Shown: positions 46,001-56,067, numbered from the stretch's first letter. The stretch is DNA of 64,000 nucleotides from Parabacteroides sp. PM6-13 (GCF_029892605.1 NZ_JARXWF010000006.1:1-64000); one strand, 5' to 3'. Translations and numbers: made by a program. The notes: generated from the sequence alone by a model not told the origin.

Positions 46001-47140
46001 ATGATAAAATACAATTATCTATTACTTCTCCTACTCTTTATCAGCCTTATAGGTTGCCGGGAGAAAAAGACGACGACGATAGATTCCTTCTCTTTGGTAA
46101 AAGGAGACGCTTTGTCATTCGAACTGGACAACCGTACGAGAACGCTTATTGGCGCCCTGTTCCCCTATACCGACAAAGACGGAACGGAATACCTGACATT
46201 TCAAAATCAGGGACAAAATGATCTTTTGTTTTATAATATGAACACCCAAGAATTGGCGTTCAAACTACAACCGCCCTATGAAGGCAGCAATGGCGTGGGA
46301 GATTTTATCGGTTATCACATACACAACCTGGACAGCTTGTTTTTGACTGTATGGGGACACCGAATAGTGATGATTGACCGTAACCTGGCGATTAAAGATA
46401 AATATGAGTATAATATGACCCACGATAGCCTGCCGCTTGCCCGTTATCATTCCATGTCATCAACTCCCATCTATATCTTGGACAATAAGTTGTATATCAT
46501 GCCCGGAGGCAATCGATGGGCGGATCTGGCACCGGTATGCGCGACCATCGATCTGACCGACAAATCGGTAAAAGCCTTTACCTCTTTCACCTACCCCTCT
46601 TTCCCTGGTGCCGACAACAAAATGAAAAGATCAAGTACGGAAGACGAGGTCAGCCGTATGTATAACGGGGAGCAATTTGTGTATGCTTTTTATTACGACG
46701 AAGATATTTATCTGGCATCTCGTGATCATAGCGATATCAAGCGTATAAAGATTAAAAGCCGCTACATTCCTAAGGTTAAAATATTGGATGATTATGGCAA
46801 TGTTACCCCAGAAGGCGCCTGTGCCAATCCGAATTACGGGAATATGCTATACGACCCATACCGGAAAGTCTATTACCGGGTAGCCTATCCCGAAGTGGAA
46901 ATCGAACAAGGAATTAAAGGGATGGAATTATTGAGTTATGGCAGGAAACGTTTCTCTATCATCATCGTCGACGAAGCATTCCAGGTGATTGGTGAAACCC
47001 TCTTTCCGGATTATATATACAATTCACGCCTTATGTTTGTCAGAGAGGATGGTTTATATATCTCGAATAGCCATTATATGAATCCTGCCTATAGCGATGA
47101 CATATTAAGCTTCGATCGGTTTGAATTGGTAAAAAATTAA
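46001..47140 (+). CDS. DUF4221 family lipoprotein
   Basis: This 379-residue lipoprotein (lipobox LIGC, Cys19, then REKK) matches the Bacteroidetes DUF4221 pattern: LSFELDNRTRTLIG, FPYTDKDGTEYLTFQNQGQNDLLFYNM, then repeating beta-strand blocks and a late Y..VAYPEVE segment. It is likely also a propeller, which fits its place 69 nt after two beta-propeller lipoproteins, and a shared operon is possible. The role is unknown. Confidence 0.72.
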   Translation: MIKYNYLLLLLLFISLIGCREKKTTTIDSFSLVKGDALSFELDNRTRTLIGALFPYTDKDGTEYLTFQNQGQNDLLFYNMNTQELAFKLQPPYEGSNGVGDFIGYHIHNLDSLFLTVWGHRIVMIDRNLAIKDKYEYNMTHDSLPLARYHSMSSTPIYILDNKLYIMPGGNRWADLAPVCATIDLTDKSVKAFTSFTYPSFPGADNKMKRSSTEDEVSRMYNGEQFVYAFYYDEDIYLASRDHSDIKRIKIKSRYIPKVKILDDYGNVTPEGACANPNYGNMLYDPYRKVYYRVAYPEVEIEQGIKGMELLSYGRKRFSIIIVDEAFQVIGETLFPDYIYNSRLMFVREDGLYISNSHYMNPAYSDDILSFDRFELVKN

Positions 47141-47172
47141 AGAAAAGGTATTTATTTCCCGAAGACTCCAAA

Positions 47173-47215
47173 GAAAGAGGATTCCCGGTTCTTGTGAATC
47201 GGGAATCCTCTTCTG
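47173..47215. terminator. bidirectional terminator
   Basis: GAGGATTCCCG (47177-47187) pairs with CGGGAATCCTC (47200-47210), flanked by AAAG/TTCTG and T-rich sequence on both sides. It separates the convergent DUF4221 and TlpA-like genes. Confidence 0.85.
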
Positions 47216-47230
47216 TTTTTACTTCTGTTT

Positions 47231-49402
47231 TTACTCCTCTTTCAAAGCTTCCTGAAGCGCACGTTCAAAGTTATGCATCTGGAAGTTATCGTCCATGATA
47301 CGTCCTTCGCGGTCGACCATTACATAACGGGGGATGCCGTTGAATTTGAACAACTCCCGTAGATATAAATAGTCATCCTGTTTGATTCGGTAGACGTTGG
47401 TCAGTTCCTGTTCCTTCACAAACTTCTCGTAATCATTCAAAGGAGACTCCCTATCATTGGTGATAAAGAGAAAGGCTACATCCGGGCTGTCTTTGTATTT
47501 AGCGCGAGCCTCTTTCTGGGCTTTGATCCCGCCGATGCAGGGGCCACAGGTGGTTGCCCAGAAGTCCACAAAGATATATTTCCCTTTGAACTGGTCGGTC
47601 ATGCTGCGAAAGATCTCTGTTCCTTTTCCCGGAGGTAACTTATAAGCACCTTTTGATTTAGCAGCATACATATCGTTATAAAGGCGTACTCCTTCGGCTT
47701 TCAGGAAACTATTCGGGGAAGGCAGAACCAGCTTACTCAAAAGATCCAAGGCATCTTCTTTCTCCATCTGTTCAAAATCGAATTTCATCTCACGCAGTTT
47801 CGTGATATCATACGTCAGGCTGGGTGCCAGTTGCAATACTTCGGTATAGATAGAATCTTTGTAATGCCAATAAGCGAGGGTATTATCTTTATATCCCATC
47901 TGTTTCATGTATTTTGCCACATAGTCTTCGATCTGTTTTTTGTATTTATCGCTGAATGCATTCATCATCTTAAGTTCCTCTTCATTCGGCGTAGATGTAA
48001 CATCTCTTGTATCCATAAGCGCGATATAGGCTTCATCGTCGGCCTCTTTTTTCAGCCCCAACTCACCAAACAAATAGTCATACAAGGTTATCTCCGGTGT
48101 TTGCATAGCCATTACAGCCGTTCTTCCTTCCGCGAATATATTGGCATATTCGAAACGGTTCAAAAACATACTAAAGGAGGAAGTCATCAGTAGTTTTTGA
48201 TCGTTAAGAGGTATCTTATGCAGAAAACTGTAAAAAGAGGCCGGCAACGGTTCCAGGTTCGCTTCTTTCTCTTGCATACGTTTGTATTTGTAGCTCATTT
48301 CGTATTCAAACAGATAGGAATAATATCGTATCAAATTCTCTGCCTGCAAGATCTCCCGTGTATGGGGAAGTAACTTTTCCGTGTCGAGTATTTTCCGGAG
48401 TGCTTCCTGCCTGTCGTGCATGATCGAATCCAACAGTAAGCAGTATTTATCCGCCTCCAAAGAAAAACTCTCATACAGTTTGTTAAAGTTAATGTTGGGA
48501 AGACGGCTTTCCACATCCGCCAATTCCTTGTTGACCTCCCCGGCTGCACCGGAGAAACGGATATCTTTGAATGCGTATCGACGATCGCGGTAACGATCGG
48601 CTTTACGAAACTCCTCCCAGTCGATCACCATCGACAAGGTCTGTCCCGGCTCGATGTAGAAGTTAAGAGTCCGGTTCTGGAAAGCAACATACATATAGTT
48701 GGGATGTATCATTGGGATCTCTCCTTCGAAACGACCATCTTCATGTATCTGAATAACAACCGGAGAACTCTCCCGCGTCAGTTCGTTTTCGGCATAGACA
48801 ATCGCCGATGTAAACCCGGCTTGAGGCGTATACCCCTTTATGTAACCGATCAAACGAGCCGGTTGACGAGAAAAGAAGTCCTCGCTATCCAGGTCGACCA
48901 GTGTCTGCTGTGGTGCTTTTTTCAGCTCCTCTTCTATCCATTGAGTCACAGCGGCAGGCACCTCTCCCTTCGGAGCTGCTTTCGCCTTGGGATTTAGGGA
49001 AAGACCATAAATAATAGTATTATCATCTTCACCATAATGTATCCTCTTTACCTTTTTGGTATCCAACGGAGGGAAAAGAAGGATCATCGTCGAATCGCCC
49101 GATGCCGGCATATAAATCTGCTTGTCCAACTCCCCTTTTTCCATACCGGTAACGATGTAACGCTCACCCGTATCCGCATCCTCAATAAAGGTATTGAGAG
49201 GAAAATGAACCCACCAGTGGGGAATAAATGTCGAATGAATATGGAGACGTGTCTCCTTTGGATTGATTTCAATTTTGGACACATTCGTAATGCCCGAAGA
49301 ATTGAATTCATAAACCGGGTTCGTCACCACTACCTTTTGAGCCGACAGGCCTACTGCTCCTACCAGAAACAATATAAAAAACAATACACTTTGCTTTTTC
49401 AT
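47231..49402 (-). CDS. TlpA-like thioredoxin-fold protein
   Basis: This 723-residue exported protein has a signal peptide (about 1-21, ending GLSAQ), a beta-rich N-terminal region (about 25-260, with a carboxypeptidase-like segment ARLIGYIKGYTPQ...), a long helical middle and a C-terminal thioredoxin domain (about 575-720). The redox motif is CGPC in FVDFWATTCGPCIGGIKA, followed by cis-Pro in NGIPRYVMVDREGRI. It is probably a periplasmic or surface disulfide reductase of the large Bacteroidales TlpA/AhpC-TSA group. The gene stands alone; its substrate is unknown. Confidence 0.85.
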   Translation of the reverse strand: MKKQSVLFFILFLVGAVGLSAQKVVVTNPVYEFNSSGITNVSKIEINPKETRLHIHSTFIPHWWVHFPLNTFIEDADTGERYIVTGMEKGELDKQIYMPASGDSTMILLFPPLDTKKVKRIHYGEDDNTIIYGLSLNPKAKAAPKGEVPAAVTQWIEEELKKAPQQTLVDLDSEDFFSRQPARLIGYIKGYTPQAGFTSAIVYAENELTRESSPVVIQIHEDGRFEGEIPMIHPNYMYVAFQNRTLNFYIEPGQTLSMVIDWEEFRKADRYRDRRYAFKDIRFSGAAGEVNKELADVESRLPNINFNKLYESFSLEADKYCLLLDSIMHDRQEALRKILDTEKLLPHTREILQAENLIRYYSYLFEYEMSYKYKRMQEKEANLEPLPASFYSFLHKIPLNDQKLLMTSSFSMFLNRFEYANIFAEGRTAVMAMQTPEITLYDYLFGELGLKKEADDEAYIALMDTRDVTSTPNEEELKMMNAFSDKYKKQIEDYVAKYMKQMGYKDNTLAYWHYKDSIYTEVLQLAPSLTYDITKLREMKFDFEQMEKEDALDLLSKLVLPSPNSFLKAEGVRLYNDMYAAKSKGAYKLPPGKGTEIFRSMTDQFKGKYIFVDFWATTCGPCIGGIKAQKEARAKYKDSPDVAFLFITNDRESPLNDYEKFVKEQELTNVYRIKQDDYLYLRELFKFNGIPRYVMVDREGRIMDDNFQMHNFERALQEALKEE

Positions 49403-49488
49403 CTATACATCGATTTTACTCACATTAATAAAATAAACAGGAACTCGCGTCCTCAAATATACGAATATTTCGTAATCAGCAAACACTC

Positions 49489-49513
49489 TTTGATTATTTT
49501 TTTTATAATCAAA
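49489..49513. repeat. A/T palindrome upstream of the TlpA-like gene
   Basis: TTTGATTAT (49489-49497) and ATAATCAAA (49505-49513) are exact reverse complements around a T-run. It may end the GtrA transcript or bind a regulator of the TlpA-like gene. Confidence 0.5.
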
Positions 49514-49573
49514 TGATATACTGTAGATCTATATCTATTTTTTGAATCAAGAAAAGAGAGGAAACTAAAAACG

Positions 49574-50071
49574 TTATTTCCCGGTAAACTCCGAACGCTG
49601 GTAATGACGGAAAGTGAAATGACGTTGGGAAATATAACTGACCAGTGTAGCAATAATGGTCACGAGGAATTTAGAGGGCGTAGGATAGAAATCAAGGTAA
49701 TCGACAAAGAATTTCAATCCCCAGTAGTTAATCACTAAACTAAAAAGAACCACCAATAGATAACGGGAGAACTTCGTCCGCTTTTTCATAGGCGACCCCT
49801 TGAAAACAACACTATTGTTCAGCCAGAATCCGGTCAGAAAGGTGATAGGAAAGACTGTCAGGAAAGCGGCGATATGCGGAGAGATAGTCACAATTCCCAG
49901 ATCCAGGTTTTGCTTATCAAAGACAAAGTTATAAAGAAGAAAATAGAGCAGGATATCCAACACCATATTGCCTCCCCCACACACCGCGTATTTGAACGTA
50001 TCATAAGGTATGAACTTGCGGAATATGGGGAAATAAAACCAACCAATGACCTTTTCAATAAGTACCTTCAC
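49574..50071 (-). CDS. GtrA family membrane protein
   Basis: This 165-residue protein has four transmembrane helices. The first includes FKYAVCGGGNMVLDILLYFLLY, and the second half contains FLTGFWLNNSVVFKG and FVTIIATLVSYISQRHFTF, the GtrA signature. Relatives are thought to flip lipid-linked sugars during O-antigen or teichoic acid glycosylation. The start is a GTG at 50071. It follows the BNR/GH105 pair on the same strand with a 74-nt gap, but shared function is not obvious. Confidence 0.85.
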   Translation of the reverse strand: MKVLIEKVIGWFYFPIFRKFIPYDTFKYAVCGGGNMVLDILLYFLLYNFVFDKQNLDLGIVTISPHIAAFLTVFPITFLTGFWLNNSVVFKGSPMKKRTKFSRYLLVVLFSLVINYWGLKFFVDYLDFYPTPSKFLVTIIATLVSYISQRHFTFRHYQRSEFTGK

Positions 50072-50145
50072 CTTTACTTTTATCTTTCTTTTGGGGGCAA
50101 AGATAACAAGAATCTCGCAAAGATGGGTAACATAGCCCTGCTTTA

Positions 50146-52026
50146 CTAAAAGGGCTTCACGTGGGGACTAAGTGCTTTTATCTCCCCTTGAGACAAGGCG
50201 CGTTTATATACCCGAATAGTATTTATCACACCATCAAAGCCTCCTATCGTTATATCTGAAAGGGATAAACCTGTTACCTCGACTGATTGATCGAGCAGTC
50301 CGTTGATATAGGTTCTCAAGACACCTTTTTCATAAGTTATGACAAGGTGGAATTTATCTAATTTCCCGGGGGTGTACCAATGCCCACCGGTTCCCCTGTT
50401 TTGTGTTTTCCAAATAGCCGAATTAGCTAATAGATTGGTACTTGAATAATTCTTCCCTCCTACTTCAATACAGGGCTTAGGATCGCCTTCCGTAGGAAGT
50501 CCATACGAGAAGCCCTCCATGGCTATGATATTTCCATAATAGGCATTGTGGTCAATGGAGAGAGTCATGGCTATGGTGAAGCTGTCGGATTTGCGCGTGC
50601 GGATCTTTTCCTTTCGTTCGGCGGAAACCCTGCCAATACGTTTTTGCAACAATAGATCCTTCTCCAGGTCTATGCGTCCGGCGGGGATATCCATATTAGT
50701 ATGGATCGCCGTCGGGTAACCATTCGGGCGCGAAGAACTGACAATCCAGTCATAGTAGTCACCATGCATCCAAGCCATCTGCGGTTGATCGCCGATATTA
50801 TAAATCACAAAAGGACGCGCATTGTTCTTCGGCGAATCGAATGTTAATTGTTCGGAAGAGGGCAGACTGCCATCCGCACCTACGGCATATCGCTTCAATT
50901 CATATACCTTTCCATATTTGCCATTCACCGGTACCGAAGCATAGATCACATCCGGATTGGCTTTGTCGATCGCCATACCGGCGCTGTAGCATTTCTCAAT
51001 CGTGGGCGTCTGATGGAAGTGTCCTCCGGCATTTGTCAGGAAGGTTTTCTTCCATGCGTTACCCGTCCATTTCACATGGTAATAATCGTGTGATGTTTTG
51101 TCTTCGTTGATTCGCACCATCGCAATAACAGGATGTTGCTCATCGATCATAGAGATCTCCCAGAGCCAGTTGCGGTAAGGAGCATCTTCCACAACTGCAT
51201 CCGGATGATCGCTCTTATAATCGGCTGTTGCCTCTACATTGTGAAGCGTTTCGCTGCCAATGGTTGCCAAGTGATTCCCTTTTATGTCCTTTAACGCCTG
51301 CGTATTTATATCGACATAATTGAAATAGAGATAGTTCACCGATTGATTATCCGGATGAGTAGTCGTATAGGCCAGGTATATCCGGTCTTTTCCGTTCGAC
51401 ATATACTTGGCATAAGGCCTCACACCTCTCCCGCCCTTTTGCGATTGCACGATCTGATGCGGTCCCCAATCAAAGCGTACTTCATCGTTTTTATCAGGCA
51501 TGGTCAAGCGCGCGATGGTCGGATGCCAGCCTATCCCCCGCCAGCAAAGATAGATATGATCAGGATCATCCGATAAGATAAAAGGAGATGGATAAGTGGT
51601 ATTATGATTCGTTTCCAGCCTTACCTCTTTCCCTAACGTCGTAATGTCGCCCGCCTTTTGTGAGATACGGTAATAGAAACAGGGCTCATCAGTATGCCGC
51701 GAATAAAAGATCATGATCCGTTCATCCGGCAAAACCAGGAAGGTGGGGTTGTTATGATCGTCGGGTTGAAAATAGGAACGGATCAATACCTCATTTGTCG
51801 TCCCTCTCAAATGGTCGATCTGCGTAGCTTTGATATTACCATGTACATCGATATAGCCGATATAGGTATTGTTGATGGTGCCTTTCTCGTTGGCATAATG
51901 GATCGCTCGCGGATCGGCAAACCAACACCAGGCGCCCTCTTCTGTTAATACGTTTTGTTTATTCTCACACCAAGAGGTGGTCGCGGTGATCATACACACA
52001 AACAGGAGTAATAGTTTTTTGTACAT
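50146..52026 (-). CDS. BNR_4 repeat protein with C-terminal LamG domain, probable uronate polysaccharide lyase
   Basis: This 626-residue exported protein has a signal peptide (about 1-20, ending SWC) and a beta-propeller (about 25-420) of BNR_4 type: GAWCWFADPRAIHYANEKGTINNTYIGYID, YSRHTDEPCFYYRIS, GRGVRPYAKYMS and TIEKCYSAGMAIDKANPDVIYASVPV. A LamG-like beta-sandwich follows (about 455-620; GNIIAMEGFSYGLPTEGD, FHLVITYEKGVLRTYINGLL). Relatives in PL24/25/27 cleave ulvan or rhamnose-glucuronate links by beta-elimination. The gene lies 55 nt after a GH105 gene, which would finish the unsaturated products. Activity is inferred from fold and context. Confidence 0.7.
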   Translation of the reverse strand: MYKKLLLLFVCMITATTSWCENKQNVLTEEGAWCWFADPRAIHYANEKGTINNTYIGYIDVHGNIKATQIDHLRGTTNEVLIRSYFQPDDHNNPTFLVLPDERIMIFYSRHTDEPCFYYRISQKAGDITTLGKEVRLETNHNTTYPSPFILSDDPDHIYLCWRGIGWHPTIARLTMPDKNDEVRFDWGPHQIVQSQKGGRGVRPYAKYMSNGKDRIYLAYTTTHPDNQSVNYLYFNYVDINTQALKDIKGNHLATIGSETLHNVEATADYKSDHPDAVVEDAPYRNWLWEISMIDEQHPVIAMVRINEDKTSHDYYHVKWTGNAWKKTFLTNAGGHFHQTPTIEKCYSAGMAIDKANPDVIYASVPVNGKYGKVYELKRYAVGADGSLPSSEQLTFDSPKNNARPFVIYNIGDQPQMAWMHGDYYDWIVSSSRPNGYPTAIHTNMDIPAGRIDLEKDLLLQKRIGRVSAERKEKIRTRKSDSFTIAMTLSIDHNAYYGNIIAMEGFSYGLPTEGDPKPCIEVGGKNYSSTNLLANSAIWKTQNRGTGGHWYTPGKLDKFHLVITYEKGVLRTYINGLLDQSVEVTGLSLSDITIGGFDGVINTIRVYKRALSQGEIKALSPHVKPF

Positions 52027-52081
52027 AAAGCAAAGGAATAAATAGTTTATTATATTTTATAGAAACAGTAAAGAGACTTGT

Positions 52082-53209
52082 TTACCGGCCGGCATACCGT
52101 GCCATTTCACAAGCAGCCAACAGGAAAGCACCCACGCCAAAATCAGCTTGTGAGTTGGCATCGACCACCTGTCCGGGAATGGCTTTTTCGCCAATCGGCT
52201 GCACATATCCCAGTTTGCCATCCTCCTGAAGCGCGACGGTCACCAGGTAGTTCCAGGCTTTATCGATTACCGGTTTATACTCCGCTTCGTCCAATAAACC
52301 ATTATTCACTCCCCAAACGATTCCATAGGTAAAGAAAGCCGTACCGCTGGTCTCCGGTCCGGGGGCGAACTCAGGATCAAGCATGCTGCGCGTCCAATAG
52401 CCTTCCGGCTGCTGGCTGGCTGCCACGGCTTGAGCTATGGTCTGAAAGCGTTCGATGTAAAAGTCGCGATGCGCATTTGTTTTAGGCAGATCTTCCAATA
52501 CACGGGCAAAAGCCGCCAGTACCCAACCATCGCCACGTGCCCAGAAGTCTTTCTTTCCGCTGGGGGTAGTATGTTTGGGATATACATATTTGGCATCCCG
52601 ATAGTAAAGACCAACTTCGGCATCGTACATAATGCTATCCGAGAACTGCAGATATTCATACATCTTATCCAGATACAACTCGTTCTGGGTGATCTTATGC
52701 ATACGAGTCATCACCGGCATTACCATATAGAGGCCATCCGCCCACCACCAATAATCATTGTTTGGTGTACTCATCTGATATTCCATCACCTCACGGGCAC
52801 GAGCGATCTTATGTTCAGCCGGTTCTATCTGATAGAGATCGGCATAGACCTGGAAACAGGTCTGCCAGTCACCAAAAAGCACATATTGATCGCGCTCTCC
52901 ATACGAATAGCGCCACTCCTCTTTGTTGTCCGATTTAGCTCCCTTCCATTCGTTATGTATTGCCCAAGCCTCGGAGAAGGCCAGGTATTCAGGCTTTTGG
53001 GTCAATTTGTAGGCCTCCATATTTCCCGTATGGTATGCTGCTCGGTGCCAGAAGGCATTGCCGTGCTGAGGATTATTGGTTTGCCAATAGTTGTTTACTT
53101 TGTGAATGATCTCAATAATCGCTTCCGGTGAGTAAGCCGGAGTGTCTTGTTTTGTTGTACATCCAATAAAAAGGAAAAAACAAAAAGATAAAACAAAAAT
53201 CTTTTTCAT
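52082..53209 (-). CDS. GH105 unsaturated glucuronyl/rhamnogalacturonyl hydrolase
   Basis: This 375-residue lipoprotein (lipobox FIGC, Cys17) carries an (alpha/alpha)6-barrel GH88/GH105 domain. Hallmarks are the catalytic Asp158 in YWWWADGLYMVMP, the FWARGDGWVLAAFARVL motif, GYWTRSML, and PETSGTAFFTYGIVWGVNNG. Such enzymes hydrate and remove the 4,5-unsaturated uronate left by polysaccharide lyases. I used the ATG at 53209 because upstream codons cross the likely -7 box (minus-strand TATTTTTG at 53254-53261). The BNR_4 gene follows, so the two form a small glycan module. Confidence 0.9.
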   Translation of the reverse strand: MKKIFVLSFCFFLFIGCTTKQDTPAYSPEAIIEIIHKVNNYWQTNNPQHGNAFWHRAAYHTGNMEAYKLTQKPEYLAFSEAWAIHNEWKGAKSDNKEEWRYSYGERDQYVLFGDWQTCFQVYADLYQIEPAEHKIARAREVMEYQMSTPNNDYWWWADGLYMVMPVMTRMHKITQNELYLDKMYEYLQFSDSIMYDAEVGLYYRDAKYVYPKHTTPSGKKDFWARGDGWVLAAFARVLEDLPKTNAHRDFYIERFQTIAQAVAASQQPEGYWTRSMLDPEFAPGPETSGTAFFTYGIVWGVNNGLLDEAEYKPVIDKAWNYLVTVALQEDGKLGYVQPIGEKAIPGQVVDANSQADFGVGAFLLAACEMARYAGR

Positions 53210-53265
53210 GTTACGCTTAATAATAGATAAAGTGAGTAAATATGTTGATTGTACAAAAATAAACA

Positions 53266-53302
53266 AATCCCCTGAAGCATTATCTACTTCAGGGGATTCT
53301 TT
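53266..53302 (-). terminator. terminator of the HYC-TonB-HMA operon
   Basis: AATCCCCTGAAG (53266-53277) pairs with CTTCAGGGGATT (53287-53298); on the minus strand TGTTTATTTTTG follows. It lies just past the HMA gene and before the GH105 promoter. Confidence 0.8.
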
Positions 53303-53340
53303 TCTTAGATGCTATTTTTGAATAGTATCAACTGCTTTAT

Positions 53341-53652
53341 TTACTTCGCCTCTTCTTTGACAGGTACGGCTTCCATGCCTATCTTCTTAAAGGCGGCTAC
53401 GATTTCCTTTTCGGATGTTTTGTCCGAACGGTAGGTCACTTCTGCCGTATGGGTAGGCAGATCGCATTTGAGGTCAGTCACGCCCTTTTCAAAGGCGATG
53501 TTTTTTTCCACTTTCTTTACACAGTTAGCACAGTCCATGCCTTCTACCTGGAATTTCACTGTTTCTTTGTTACTCTTTTTCTTCGTGTCTTGTGCATGGG
53601 CCATAGAGAAGGTGAAAAGTGCACAAAGCATCATTAATAGAACTCTTTTCAT
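53341..53652 (-). CDS. secreted heavy-metal-associated (HMA) domain protein
   Basis: This 103-residue protein has a signal peptide (about 1-20, ending MAHAQ) and one HMA domain (about 31-98) with metal-binding GMDCANCVKKVEKNI (Cys41, Cys44). The usual copper-chaperone ferredoxin-like pattern is present to the end. It is periplasmic, unlike cytosolic CopZ. It lies 34 nt after the TonB receptor gene; the set reads as a copper (or other soft-metal) handling operon. Confidence 0.9.
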   Translation of the reverse strand: MKRVLLMMLCALFTFSMAHAQDTKKKSNKETVKFQVEGMDCANCVKKVEKNIAFEKGVTDLKCDLPTHTAEVTYRSDKTSEKEIVAAFKKIGMEAVPVKEEAK

Positions 53653-53686
53653 GATAATAATTTTTATTGGTGTGAAATAATATGTT

Positions 53687-55906
53687 TTATAAATCTCTGT
53701 CTATATTGAAACGCAAGCCGACATAAATCGTCCGCCCATGTACCGGGCCCCAAACCATAGAGCCATCAAACAAACCGCCTCTCGGCTCGTTAGCCTGTAT
53801 GATCGGGTTCTTTTGGGTGTAATCGAATATATTCTCTGCTCCGGCATAGACCGACCAGCGGCGGAAATACTTCGTGATCTGCGCATTCCATACCTGATAA
53901 GAGCCATAATGCGTATCCCATAACGGATTCGCCTTGTCGGGCTCCGGCATGCGACCGCCTCCGTTGAACTGTCCGGTCAGGTCGAACTGCCATTTCTTCA
54001 AAGGAGTCTGATAGGAGGCTGTCACCAGCCCTTTATAATCGCTCATAAGCGGTTTACGCATGCGGGTGGTCTGACCTTCCGCATTGCGGTAGTCGGTTTT
54101 CGCATCCGTATAGCGGTAGGCAGCCGTCAAGGTGAAGCCACGGAAGAAGGGATAAGTCGCCTCAATCTGGTAGCTATTGGAATAAGACTTCCCATCCAGG
54201 TTATAGAAACGAACGGCATGCGGATCACTATCCATATCGACCACCACCTGTTTGAGGAAATTCGTATAGTACCATTCCGCATTCAATGTCAGCTCTTTGC
54301 CGAATAAAGGGATATAAAACGACGCATTCAGTCCGGTGTTCCACGCCTCTTCCTGATCCAGGTTATCAGCGATATCCATCCGTCGGCTGCTGGCCAAGAG
54401 GTAGTTATTCTCCGCCAATACATTCGCCGTGCGGAAACCCTTCCCAGCAGAAGCGCGTAGGTTCAACCATTCGGTCGGATTATATTTCAGGTGAATACGT
54501 GGTGTTACAAAGAAATCATACAACGAGCTGTAGTCGGCACGCACCCCTGCCAGCATGATAAACTTATCATTCAGGTTGTAGGTGTACTGCACATAGGCAC
54601 CGGGCACCACCTCCGAACGATTGTATTCTTCCGCTTTACCTGCCTGTGTCAGATTCTCCGTGAAGCCATCGTAATTGAGGCTTAATCCGGTACTCAGGCT
54701 ATGAGCCGGCGAGAATTCCTTTTCATACAAGAGGCTGGCATACACATTATTCTGATAAATATTGTAGGGCGTACGGTCGTACATCGACTTCTGCTCATGG
54801 TAGGATCCGGACAGGATCAACGCCATGCTCTCTACCTTCTCCTTATCAATAATATAGGCCTGTTTGGTAAAGCCCTCTACCCGATTGGTATTGAGTTTGA
54901 TCTGATAGGGATCAACAATGCCTTTGTTGGTCACCTGTCCCCCCGTACGGTTCTCATGCAAATAGCGCGCTCCGTATTGAGCCACGTAGTTATCAGTTTT
55001 ATGATACCAGCGGTTCATCACATTGACCTGTTCTTTCAACGGCATATCCAAGAAGCCGTCGTCGTTACCATCGTGCTGCTTACTGTCGTTTGAATAATGC
55101 ACCAACAGTCCGGTCGACACATTCTCATTGATATGCCAGGAGGCATCCGCATTGCCCTCATAGCGCCCGGCGTCACTGGCAAACAGGTTTGCCGACACGA
55201 TATCCGCCGTAGGAGGCTTTTTGAACTCCACATTGATCTGACCCGCCAGGGCTTCATAGCCATTCTTCACCGAAGAGGTTCCTTTCGATACCTGTATGCT
55301 CTCCATCCAGGCTCCGGGCACATAATCCAAGCCATACAGCGAAGAGGCTCCCCGGAAGTTCGGATAGTTCTCCGTTAGCATCTGCACATAGGTGCCTGAT
55401 AGCCCTAATAGCTTGATCTGTCGCGCACCGGTAGAGGCATCGGCATAAGAGACATCCACCGAAGGATTGGTTTCGAAACTCTCCGCCAGGTTACAACAGG
55501 CGGCACGGCATAACTCGTCATAAGTGATTTTCTGCGTCTGCACCACACTGGTACGGGAGGCTATCGTCCCCATACGACGTTCGTTTACGACCACCTCCTG
55601 CAGTTCCACTTCGCCTTTCAAGCTGATGCGTAACGTTTCATTCGGGTTCGTAACAGTCAATATCTCTGTTACATACCCAATATAGCTAACTACCAGGCGC
55701 TGATTGTTGCCCTTGGGCGCCAATTCAAAATAGCCGTCTATATTCGAGGTGGTTCCCGTCTGGGTCCCTTCCCAATAGATATTGGCCCCAATCACAGGCT
55801 GATTACTATCATCATACACATAGCCTTTGACAACATTCCCTTCAGCAAGGGCTGTTGCTATAAAAGCTATATTCACAAACACACTTATTATAAATTGTCT
55901 GAACAT
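53687..55906 (-). CDS. TonB-dependent receptor, probable copper uptake
   Basis: This 739-residue outer-membrane receptor has a signal peptide (about 1-21), a carboxypeptidase-regulatory-like domain (about 23-105; GYVYDDSNQPVIGANIYWEG), a plug (about 115-225) and a barrel ending YVGLRFNIDRDL. The plug contains the cysteine cluster ELCRAACCNLAESFETNPSV, typical of a Bacteroidetes receptor group found beside HMA and HYC_CC_PP genes, and unlike SusC proteins. Copper, or a copper-binding small molecule, is the inferred cargo. It lies between the HYC_CC_PP and HMA genes on the same strand. Confidence 0.88.
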   Translation of the reverse strand: MFRQFIISVFVNIAFIATALAEGNVVKGYVYDDSNQPVIGANIYWEGTQTGTTSNIDGYFELAPKGNNQRLVVSYIGYVTEILTVTNPNETLRISLKGEVELQEVVVNERRMGTIASRTSVVQTQKITYDELCRAACCNLAESFETNPSVDVSYADASTGARQIKLLGLSGTYVQMLTENYPNFRGASSLYGLDYVPGAWMESIQVSKGTSSVKNGYEALAGQINVEFKKPPTADIVSANLFASDAGRYEGNADASWHINENVSTGLLVHYSNDSKQHDGNDDGFLDMPLKEQVNVMNRWYHKTDNYVAQYGARYLHENRTGGQVTNKGIVDPYQIKLNTNRVEGFTKQAYIIDKEKVESMALILSGSYHEQKSMYDRTPYNIYQNNVYASLLYEKEFSPAHSLSTGLSLNYDGFTENLTQAGKAEEYNRSEVVPGAYVQYTYNLNDKFIMLAGVRADYSSLYDFFVTPRIHLKYNPTEWLNLRASAGKGFRTANVLAENNYLLASSRRMDIADNLDQEEAWNTGLNASFYIPLFGKELTLNAEWYYTNFLKQVVVDMDSDPHAVRFYNLDGKSYSNSYQIEATYPFFRGFTLTAAYRYTDAKTDYRNAEGQTTRMRKPLMSDYKGLVTASYQTPLKKWQFDLTGQFNGGGRMPEPDKANPLWDTHYGSYQVWNAQITKYFRRWSVYAGAENIFDYTQKNPIIQANEPRGGLFDGSMVWGPVHGRTIYVGLRFNIDRDL

Positions 55907-56067
55907 ATTTCTTTTGATTTAATTTTGTTTTCGGGAATACTCATAAAGCCTTCCTGGAAAGCCCCATAAGCCGCCATAAGCTCAACCGATACCCAAAGGC
56001 AAAAAGCCCTTATAGGCGTATAGGTAAAGCCCATCGCTTCCTAAGGCACACAAATGCCTCTACCCCG

